From Sulfurovum sp. bin170 (lineage in GTDB: Bacteria; Campylobacterota; Campylobacteria; Campylobacterales; Sulfurovaceae): 5,248 nucleotides of DNA. The notes beneath the pieces were generated by a model. The model did not search any database. It saw only the letters and a program-made list of their open reading frames with translations, and was not told where the DNA came from. Position 1 is the first letter of the stretch; each line of letters begins with the position of its first letter. The position numbers were made by a program, and so were the translations under genes. Where the stretch lies: contig NZ_JAACKB010000201.1 of NCBI RefSeq assembly GCF_010892395.1, positions 1 to 5,248 on the forward strand, read 5' to 3'. Shown piece by piece: positions 1-4,673 of this stretch.

Positions 1-271
1 TAGCTTTGATTATAACACCCTCTCCATCATTAGATAGTGATATTTTTTTGACAATTCCTATAGTGACATCACGCATCTTTATGGGGCTTTGATTCTCTAC
101 TAATCCTGCATTTGATTTGAATGATATTTTGATGTTAGAGCCAATCTTTGCATAGTATTGATATGCCAACCAAAGGGCAATAATAAGTGCAATAAATGGT
201 ACAAGCCAGATAGTTGTCAAGATTCTAACCCCTCTGGACTCCCTTACCCTTGGTGCATTATATTTTTTCAT
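1..271 (-). CDS. pqiB: PqiB-type MCE-domain protein, N-terminal part (gene continues beyond left edge)
   Basis: The first 90 residues of an inner-membrane-anchored MCE (MlaD-family) protein are visible. A short basic cytoplasmic N-terminus (MKKYNAPRVRESRG) is followed by one membrane segment at about residues 17-37 (TIWLVPFIALIIALWLAYQY) and then the start of the first MCE domain from about residue 45. The pattern there (KISFKSNAGLVENQSPIKMR, then DVTIGIVKKISLS) matches the family signature of a hydrophobic strand, a Gly-containing turn, and a basic 'K-x-R-x-V-x-x-G-x-V' segment. In Pqi/Let systems such proteins form stacked MCE rings bridging the periplasm for lipid movement. The ATG at 269-271 is preceded by AGGGA (281-285) with 9-nt spacing. 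The gene lies 167 bp downstream of pqiA on the same strand. The number of MCE domains cannot be seen, so a LetB/YebT-like or shorter MCE protein remains possible. Confidence 0.85.
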   Translation of the reverse strand, partial: MKKYNAPRVRESRGVRILTTIWLVPFIALIIALWLAYQYYAKIGSNIKISFKSNAGLVENQSPIKMRDVTIGIVKKISLSNDGEGVIIKA

Positions 272-303
272 ATATATTTATCCCTTTTTCTGAAACAAAT
301 AGT

Positions 304-329
304 TCGGGTGTAAACACGCCGATTCCAAA
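304..329. repeat. REP-like bulged hairpin, tail-type copy 1
   Basis: TCGG-GTGT-AA-ACAC-g-CCGA (304-322) folds into an 8-bp stem with a 2-nt loop and a single bulged G at 318. It is followed by ATTCCAAA. The 11-mer CCGATTCCAAA at 319-329 recurs exactly at 411-421. No T-run follows the stem on either strand, so it is not an obvious terminator. It sits just upstream of the pqiB ribosome-binding site and would be in the pqiAB transcript if the two genes are co-transcribed. Confidence 0.6.
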
Positions 330-347
330 AATGCAGATTGCATATAA

Positions 348-421
348 GGAAACGATGGCTTTAGCCTCGCTATATTTCAACATTAATTCATTGGCATTGG
401 GCTGAAGCCTCCGATTCCAAA
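348..421. repeat. REP-like two-hairpin element in the pqiA-pqiB gap
   Basis: The element begins with GGAAACG and ends with CCGATTCCAAA. Near the left end CGA-t-GGCT-TT-AGCC-TCG (353-369) makes a 7-bp stem with one bulged T at 356 and a 2-nt loop. Near the right end GGCT-GA-AGCC (400-409) makes a second small stem. About 30 bases of AT-rich spacer separate them. The same head and a similar tail occur at 1121-1170, so this looks like a dispersed intergenic repeat. The rest of the 167-bp gap holds only a short inverted repeat ATGCA-gat-TGCAT at 331-343 and the pqiB ribosome-binding site. Confidence 0.55.
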
Positions 422-438
422 TGAGTTTTACAACAAGT

Positions 439-1020
439 CTACTTTTTTATAAGTCTACTATCAAATGATAGTGCTGATAACATGGTAAAAAACACCATAA
501 GTCCAAATGCAGTCGCTCCCGTACCTGGCAATATCTGTACAGCCGTAAAGTGAATTAGCACAGAGAGTATAGCCACAACAAAAACATCAATCATCGACCA
601 CGAGCCGATAACCTCTGTAATATAAAAAAGTTTATGTTTATCTGCTATTGATGATTTAACATTATACTTAGTTGAGATTAGAAGATAGGTAATAAAGATA
701 AATTTCAGGATAGGTACAAAAACCGAAGCCAAAAGGATAATAATAGCAACAGGATAGGAACCCGCCTCCCAAAGATGCATAATCCCCCCAAGTATAGTAC
801 TCTCTTGCATAACTCCAAACTGTCTAGTAATTAATATAGGATAGAGGTTTGCAGGGATATAGAGGATTATAGCTGTTATCAAAAAAGCTATAGTTCGGTG
901 AAGGCTTACATCTTTGTGAGTATATATCTTCTCTCCACATCGTCTGCAGATTATCTCACCAACTTTTTCATTATTTACAGCTTCACATATGTGACATCTT
1001 ACAAATCTGTTTTTAACCAC
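439..1020 (-). CDS. pqiA: PqiA-family inner-membrane protein, single-domain (half-size)
   Basis: This encodes 193 residues from a GTG start. The N-terminus carries a rubredoxin-like zinc-ribbon signature, CHIC (C9, C12) and CRRC (C25, C28). About four membrane segments follow, near residues 43-62, 90-116, 140-158 and 170-187. Family-typical motifs include YIPANLYPI (54-62) and GSWSMIDVFVVAIL (139-152). PqiA/LetA proteins are the integral-membrane partners of MCE proteins such as PqiB/LetB in lipid transport between the membranes. E. coli PqiA is about 417 residues and contains two such units in tandem; this protein is one unit. The partner pqiB follows on the same strand. The frame is open upstream to an ATG at 1143, but those 41 extra residues are unlikely to be made: a TATAAT box (1054-1059), an SD sequence (1027-1030) and part of a repeat lie inside them. 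The family call is firm; the substrate is unknown. Confidence 0.9.
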   Translation of the reverse strand: MVKNRFVRCHICEAVNNEKVGEIICRRCGEKIYTHKDVSLHRTIAFLITAIILYIPANLYPILITRQFGVMQESTILGGIMHLWEAGSYPVAIIILLASVFVPILKFIFITYLLISTKYNVKSSIADKHKLFYITEVIGSWSMIDVFVVAILSVLIHFTAVQILPGTGATAFGLMVFFTMLSALSFDSRLIKK

Positions 1021-1026
1021 GATTAT

Positions 1027-1030
1027 CTCC
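1027..1030 (-). promoter_or_regulatory. Ribosome-binding site fixing the pqiA GTG start
   Basis: GGAG on the minus strand lies 6 nt before the GTG at 1018-1020. The alternative ATG at 1143 has no comparable SD, because the sequence before it is repeat DNA. The zinc-ribbon CHIC motif starts 9 residues after the GTG, which leaves a normal N-terminus. Confidence 0.75.
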
Positions 1031-1053
1031 AAAACTTTTGTTTTTATTGGGGT

Positions 1054-1059
1054 ATTATA
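1054..1059 (-). promoter_or_regulatory. Candidate -10 box for pqiA
   Basis: A perfect TATAAT on the minus strand (context CGATATAATACCCC) would place the transcript start near 1047, giving a leader of about 27 nt to the GTG. No good -35 hexamer is found 16-18 nt upstream, which is normal for Campylobacterota sigma-70 promoters. The box suggests that pqiA can be transcribed separately from the tolB-slyD genes. Confidence 0.55.
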
Positions 1060-1120
1060 TCGTTTTTTATTGGATTGAATGTGCGTTTGAAATTTGAAAA
1101 AAGTTGATTTTGTTTTTTTC

Positions 1121-1170
1121 GGAAACGGAGAGTTTACTCCCAAACAGCGGAGGCAGAGCCTTCCAATTCC
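1121..1170. repeat. REP-like two-hairpin element between slyD and pqiA
   Basis: The element begins with GGAAACG and ends with AATTCCG. Hairpin one is GG-a-GAGT-TT-ACTC-CC (1127-1141), with a bulged A at 1129 and a 2-nt loop. Hairpin two is GGA-GGC-AGA-GCC-t-TCC (1149-1164), with a bulged T at 1161. The single-base bulge, the very short loop and the flanks match the element at 348-421 in the next gap. No poly-T tract follows on the transcribed minus strand, so an intrinsic terminator is not supported, although the structure might still attenuate readthrough from slyD or stabilise its mRNA end. Confidence 0.6.
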
Positions 1171-1215
1171 GAGTTTTTCAAGATGTATATTTAAGTAGAA
1201 AAGGAGTTTAGACTA

Positions 1216-1737
1216 TTAACTACTACAAGTCCCACTACCACAACAACCATCACCATGGTCGTGTCCACCACCAATTTGACCAGATGTTATCTCATCTGCT
1301 GTAGCTCCTCTAGCAGAGAGAACTGTTACGGAGAACATCAAATCTTTACCAGCCAATGGATGGTTAAAATCAACATTTACCTCTTTCTCATCAAAACTTT
1401 TAACTGTTACTTGTACAGTTTGTCCCTGCTCACCTTGACCATATAGAGTTAAATCATCTTGTAGCTCAACACCTTCGAATTGTTCAATTGGAAGAGTCTG
1501 AACAGCATTGTCATCTCTAGCTCCATATGCTTTTTCGGCAGGAACCATAATGTCACCACTCTCATCTTTGGACATACCGACAAGTGCCTCTTCGAGACCA
1601 GGAATAATCTGACCTACACCCATAATAAACTCTAGTGGCTGACCTGTACCTTTGTTTGAATCAACAACTTCTGTTGCTCCTGCTTCTTTTACTTCGTATT
1701 CAATACCTACAACACAATTTTCATTTGTAATTGTCAT
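1216..1737 (-). CDS. slyD: SlyD-like FKBP-type peptidyl-prolyl cis-trans isomerase
   Basis: This 173-residue cytoplasmic protein should catalyse prolyl cis-trans isomerisation and act as a chaperone. The FKBP core is split as in SlyD: residues 1-68 include LEFIMGVGQIIPGLEEALVGM (35-55), and the core resumes with NHPLAGKDLMFSVTVLSA (125-142). Between them, about 69-124, is the insert-in-flap chaperone domain. The C-terminal tail after residue 155 is rich in Gly, His and Cys (H159, H161, C165, C166, C171), the SlyD hallmark for binding nickel or zinc. The tail is much shorter than that of E. coli SlyD. The ATG follows AGGAG with 5-nt spacing. It lies 100 bp downstream of cpoB on the same strand, the gene order seen in other Campylobacterota. 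A role in folding envelope proteins or in nickel supply to hydrogenase is only inferred. Confidence 0.95.
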   Translation of the reverse strand: MTITNENCVVGIEYEVKEAGATEVVDSNKGTGQPLEFIMGVGQIIPGLEEALVGMSKDESGDIMVPAEKAYGARDDNAVQTLPIEQFEGVELQDDLTLYGQGEQGQTVQVTVKSFDEKEVNVDFNHPLAGKDLMFSVTVLSARGATADEITSGQIGGGHDHGDGCCGSGTCSS

Positions 1738-1764
1738 ATAAGCTCCTGTTTTTTAAATTTCAAC

Positions 1765-1770
1765 ATCATA
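1765..1770 (-). promoter_or_regulatory. Possible -10 box for slyD
   Basis: TATGAT on the minus strand would start transcription near 1757-1758, about 20 nt before the slyD ATG. It is a one-mismatch match in AT-rich DNA with no -35 partner. The 100-bp cpoB-slyD gap, larger than the other gaps in the row, makes a separate promoter plausible but not certain. Confidence 0.3.
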
Positions 1771-1815
1771 TCTAATCAAACTTTATTATGACTTAGGAAT
1801 TTTGTTAATAATGAA

Positions 1816-1837
1816 GGGTAGAGACTTGGCTCTGCCC
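1816..1837. repeat. Hairpin abutting the cpoB stop codon
   Basis: GGGTAGAG (1816-1823) pairs with CTCTGCCC (1830-1837) around a 6-nt loop. There is one non-Watson-Crick position, which would be U·G on the plus strand and C·A on the transcribed minus strand. The minus-strand text GTAGGGGCAGAG begins inside the cpoB stop codon region. No T-run follows, so it is more likely a repeat or mRNA-stability element than a terminator. Its sequence resembles GTAGGGGC-type intergenic repeats more than the GGAAACG family near pqiA. Confidence 0.5.
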
Positions 1838-2635
1838 CTACAGATTTTTTTTTGCTATCTCTGAAGCTTTGGTATCAGGATAGTTATCTATGACAAACTG
1901 AAAAAAGGCTTTTGCTTGACTCTCTTGACCTGTTCTAGCTAGAGATATAGCTGTATGAAGATATAAAATTTTCATATAAGAGGCTTTATTATAGAGTGAA
2001 GCACTTTTTTTATAGTATGCAATCGCATCACTATACTCTTGTGTATAGTATGCTATCTCACCTAGATAGTAGTTGGATGATGCTAATTTATAGTTGTTTG
2101 CAAGTGCTTCTTCAAAGTTCTGCTTTGCAGATTGATAACTTTTTTGACCAAAAAGCTGAACAGCTCTTCTATATGTAGTTGAGATATCATTAGAGTTGGT
2201 GCTACTTGTGGAGACGGTGGTAGTTTGCTTTACAGGTCTACTTCCTGTCAATGCCTCTTTTAGATCCTCTTGCGTTACATAGTTATTGTTGATTTGGTCA
2301 ATCATCTGTCCCAACTCTAATAGCATATTATAAGTCTGATTAGGGTCTTGGGAGCCACTCCCTTTTACAGAGGTATCTACTTGCTCTTTTAGTGCCAAAA
2401 TCTCTTTGTTTAGTCCCTCTATTATAGTTGTCAAACCATCTATTCTATTCTGCTGTTCCTCTACTCTATTTTTTAGATTCTGGACTACTCTTCTATTCTC
2501 AAGTACACTTTTCTCTGTTGTTGTCAATCCATATGGTTGGGCAGAATCTATATCTCCTGCTCCATATATTGATGGTTCATAGGCATATAGGATTGGTGCT
2601 AAGGCTATTGAAGCTATTAAAATTATCTTTTTCAT
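1838..2635 (-). CDS. cpoB: CpoB/YbgF, Tol-Pal accessory periplasmic TPR protein
   Basis: This 265-residue secreted protein has a signal peptide (MKKIILIASIALAPILYA, cleavage probably after residue 18). A coiled coil follows at about 42-88 (heptad-rich, e.g. LKNRVEEQQNRIDGLTTIIE); in CpoB/YbgF this part trimerises. A low-complexity Thr/Ser linker covers about 135-152. Three C-terminal TPR-type repeats lie at roughly 153-186, 187-219 and 222-258. In E. coli CpoB binds TolA and links outer-membrane constriction to septal peptidoglycan synthesis. The gene is 14 bp downstream of pal and so surely co-transcribed with it. The SD before the ATG is weak (GGA, 7-nt spacing), so translation may be coupled to pal. 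The last codons run through nine consecutive A residues on the coding strand and the TAG stop abuts a hairpin. The IAKKNL ending is normal for the family. Confidence 0.93.
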   Translation of the reverse strand: MKKIILIASIALAPILYAYEPSIYGAGDIDSAQPYGLTTTEKSVLENRRVVQNLKNRVEEQQNRIDGLTTIIEGLNKEILALKEQVDTSVKGSGSQDPNQTYNMLLELGQMIDQINNNYVTQEDLKEALTGSRPVKQTTTVSTSSTNSNDISTTYRRAVQLFGQKSYQSAKQNFEEALANNYKLASSNYYLGEIAYYTQEYSDAIAYYKKSASLYNKASYMKILYLHTAISLARTGQESQAKAFFQFVIDNYPDTKASEIAKKNL

Positions 2636-2649
2636 CTACATTTCCAAAA

Positions 2650-3225
2650 TTATCTTATGACTTTGAACTCAACGCGTCTATTTTTAGCATAACACGCATT
2701 TGAGTAACCTGAGGTACACTCTGGTGAACTCTCACCCATACTTACCATCGTAATACTAGATGGTCTAATACCAGAACTAACTATCGCATCTCTTGCCGAT
2801 TTAGCTCGTCTTAAACCTAATGCATAGTTATACTCGTCTGTTCCTGAGGCATCACAATGCCCCTCTATTTTTACTCTAGCACCACTCTTAATTGATGAAT
2901 TTAGTGCTTGGGCATTATTTCTAACTATATGTAGCTTATCAGGTGTGATGTTATATTGGTCAGAAGAAAAATAGATATTTTTTATACCACTACTGCTCTC
3001 TTCACCATAAGATGAGTTATGTGTATAACTGCCACCATCTTTACCATACAAATCTACATTTTCATACTCATACTGATTTCCATTAATATCAGAAGCGGAA
3101 TACTCTACCTCTTGGATATTACCATTAGCATCACCATCTACACCTATACTACTAATCTCTTTTTGAGCACAACCAATCATCAGAAGAGCAGACAAAATTA
3201 ATGTTACGGTTAATCTTTTTTTCAT
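2650..3225 (-). CDS. pal: Pal, peptidoglycan-associated outer-membrane lipoprotein
   Basis: The 191-residue precursor has a lipoprotein signal peptide (MKKRLTVTLILSALLMIGC) with lipidation at C19, so the protein is anchored in the outer membrane. A Gly/Ser/Tyr-rich spacer covers about 20-82. The OmpA-like peptidoglycan-binding domain spans about 83-191, with IYFSSDQYNI, then EGHCDASGTDEYNYALGLRRA (121-141) and YAKNRRVEFKVI. D125 and R140 sit 15 residues apart, as do the OmpA-family residues that grip diaminopimelate. C170 and C178 may form a disulfide; C124 is a further cysteine. The ATG at 3225 is preferred because AGGA precedes it by 5 nt; an in-frame GTG at 3240 would add five residues (MKRKK) and lacks an SD. 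Pal partners TolB, encoded just upstream. An internal promoter is visible in the 50-bp gap. Confidence 0.96.
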   Translation of the reverse strand: MKKRLTVTLILSALLMIGCAQKEISSIGVDGDANGNIQEVEYSASDINGNQYEYENVDLYGKDGGSYTHNSSYGEESSSGIKNIYFSSDQYNITPDKLHIVRNNAQALNSSIKSGARVKIEGHCDASGTDEYNYALGLRRAKSARDAIVSSGIRPSSITMVSMGESSPECTSGYSNACYAKNRRVEFKVIR

Positions 3226-3230
3226 TTTTT

Positions 3231-3234
3231 TCCT
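3231..3234 (-). promoter_or_regulatory. Ribosome-binding site fixing the pal ATG start
   Basis: AGGA on the minus strand lies 5 nt before the ATG at 3223-3225. It falls inside the short extension that would be coding if the upstream GTG at 3240 were used, so it argues for the ATG. Confidence 0.7.
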
Positions 3235-3253
3235 TTTCACATTTTTTAACTAT

Positions 3254-3262
3254 ATTATAGCA
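3254..3262 (-). promoter_or_regulatory. Extended -10 promoter for pal in the tolB-pal gap
   Basis: TGCTATAAT on the minus strand is a perfect extended -10 (TGn-TATAAT). It begins 13 nt downstream of the tolB stop codon. Transcription would start near 3247, giving a leader of about 22 nt to the pal ATG and leaving its SD intact. It would add pal and cpoB transcripts beyond those read through from tolB, which fits the higher abundance of Pal than TolB known in E. coli. Confidence 0.6.
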
Positions 3263-3275
3263 ATCAAAAATTAAT

Positions 3276-4511
3276 CTACCAATCAATAGATTGAATTTTA
3301 CCACTCTGCATAGGATAGAGAGCATTCTCATTTGTTGCGAGATTCATATATCCAATACTATTCTTGCCACCACTCTGTTTGATATATAGAACAACTTTAC
3401 CATCACTTGAAAATCGTGGAAGTTGGTTTGAACCATTTGATGTGAGTGGTCTGACATATGAACTATAAGCTGAACCTAGATAGATATTGGTAGCTCCACC
3501 CTCTCTTACAGAGTACAAGATATATCTGTCAAATGCATCACAAGAGCTATTGTTAGAGCCATGTCGTGCGATTTTTGATACAGATGAGGAGCCTATAGAT
3601 TTGGCATATATATTTGCTCTTCCCGTACGGTTAGATACAAATGCTATTCTACTCTCATCACCTAGATACTTACCATTTACATCTATCCCACCAAACTTTG
3701 TAAGTCGGTTTTTGGAGCCATTTCCTACACTGTATTCATAGATGTCAGTTTGTCCATTTGGAGCCATAGTTAGAAGCAGTTTAGACCCATCTGCACTTAC
3801 ATCTGAACAGACTAACATCCCTTCAGATGAGACAATTTTTTTGCGACTTCCTGAACCCATATCTACACGATATAGTGTAGGAGTTAGAGCATTATATGAT
3901 GTATAATAGAAAGCATTTTGATTTTTGTTTGCCCATTTTGGGAAAAGATTTAGTCCACCTCTTATAATAACACTAGAGAAGAGTAGTGTATAGTCAGCAA
4001 CCCATATCTCACTTTTTCTCGAAGAGGTATATTTGGAAAAGAGTATATGCCGTTTCATCCAAGAGATATCATCATGCCCTAGAGCGTTGTTAATATCAAC
4101 AACGGCATTGTGTGACAAAAATGGGTATCGTTGTGAGCTATTGACACTATACCCTTTTGCTAAAACAACCCTATTATCATAAACCTGAATCAACTTAATG
4201 TCAAGCTTGGTTCCAGATGATGAATAGCTATACTTTATAATATACTCTCTATCATGTAGCTCTGGAGGTAACATCGCACCCTCTTCAAAACTACCTCTTC
4301 TGGGTGTTTTATCCACCTCAAAGTGTCCACTCATCTTAATATCATTGAGAAGTAGTGAGAACATCTTCTGATGCCTATTGCTACTCCCTGCTGTATTTAC
4401 ATTTTCGATTATGCTAATAGTTGTTTTTGACTCAACATCTTTTTCGATGGTTAACTCTGCATCAACGGCAAAGAGGCTAATGGTCAATAGAAAAAACAGT
4501 ATAAAACGCAT
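3276..4511 (-). CDS. tolB: TolB, periplasmic beta-propeller of the Tol-Pal system
   Basis: This 411-residue protein is slightly shorter than E. coli TolB (about 430). A Sec signal peptide (MRFILFFLLTISLFAVDA) is followed by the alpha/beta N-terminal domain, about 19-150, and a C-terminal six-bladed propeller of TolB/PD40 repeats. Blade-like units start near 153, 198, 243, 287, 328 and 371, for example SRIAFVSNRTGRANIYAK (287-304) and LTSNGSNQLPRFSSDGKVVL (356-375). The protein ends GKIQSIDW. TolB binds Pal through the propeller and TolA through its N-terminus, switching Pal between peptidoglycan-bound and free states. The ATG follows AAAGGA with 5-nt spacing. It is the first gene of the row and is read away from a divergent gene, so it must have its own promoter. 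The tolQ, tolR and tolA genes that commonly precede it are not here. Confidence 0.95.
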   Translation of the reverse strand: MRFILFFLLTISLFAVDAELTIEKDVESKTTISIIENVNTAGSSNRHQKMFSLLLNDIKMSGHFEVDKTPRRGSFEEGAMLPPELHDREYIIKYSYSSSGTKLDIKLIQVYDNRVVLAKGYSVNSSQRYPFLSHNAVVDINNALGHDDISWMKRHILFSKYTSSRKSEIWVADYTLLFSSVIIRGGLNLFPKWANKNQNAFYYTSYNALTPTLYRVDMGSGSRKKIVSSEGMLVCSDVSADGSKLLLTMAPNGQTDIYEYSVGNGSKNRLTKFGGIDVNGKYLGDESRIAFVSNRTGRANIYAKSIGSSSVSKIARHGSNNSSCDAFDRYILYSVREGGATNIYLGSAYSSYVRPLTSNGSNQLPRFSSDGKVVLYIKQSGGKNSIGYMNLATNENALYPMQSGKIQSIDW

Positions 4512-4577
4512 TTTTATCCTTTCTGTTTGTATAAATAAATTTTGAATATATAATATCTTATCTATAGTAAAGGTATG

Positions 4578-4607
4578 GTTATATTCCTATATTATTGAGC
4601 TAATCAA
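4578..4607 (-). promoter_or_regulatory. Candidate promoter for the tolB-pal-cpoB row
   Basis: On the minus strand TTGATT (4602-4607) and TATAAC (4578-4583) are separated by 18 nt. Transcription would start near 4571, about 60 nt before the tolB ATG. The region is so AT-rich that alternatives exist, such as TATAGAT at 4560-4566. Some promoter must lie in this 162-bp divergent gap because the neighbouring gene points the other way. Confidence 0.4.
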
Positions 4608-4622
4608 AATCAATCATATAAA

Positions 4623-4631
4623 TGTTATAAT
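4623..4631 (+). promoter_or_regulatory. Extended -10 promoter for the divergent unknown gene
   Basis: TGTTATAAT on the plus strand is a perfect extended -10. The start point would be near 4638, giving a leader of about 36 nt to the ATG at 4674. No -35 hexamer is evident at the usual distance. Confidence 0.6.
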
Positions 4632-4673
4632 ATCTCCACAAGAATCAAATATCATATATAAAGTTAAAAACAG

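Noticed and set aside
304..421. CRISPR array
   Set aside because: Only two exact 11-base copies plus related hairpins are present, with no regular repeat length or spacers and no cas genes.
898..1107. Plus-strand open frame of 69 codons opposite pqiA
   Set aside because: It is antisense to the PqiA coding sequence with no SD or family resemblance; it follows from the composition of the real gene.
1021..1143. Coding extension of pqiA upstream of GTG 1020
   Set aside because: It contains a TATAAT box, the SD for the GTG start and part of a repeat, and its sequence does not look like a PqiA N-terminus.
1121..1170. Intrinsic terminator after slyD
   Set aside because: The stems are bulged and the transcribed minus strand has no T-run after them; the plus strand has none either.
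1816..1840. Intrinsic terminator after cpoB
   Set aside because: The stem has a mismatch in the transcribed strand and is followed by CTTCATTATTAAC, not a T-run.
2428..2703. Plus-strand open frame across the pal-cpoB junction
   Set aside because: It is antisense to two well-supported genes and has no start signal or recognisable content.
3226..3240. GTG start adding five residues to Pal
   Set aside because: It lacks an SD, lies only about 7 nt from the predicted transcript start, and the SD for the ATG at 3225 falls within it.
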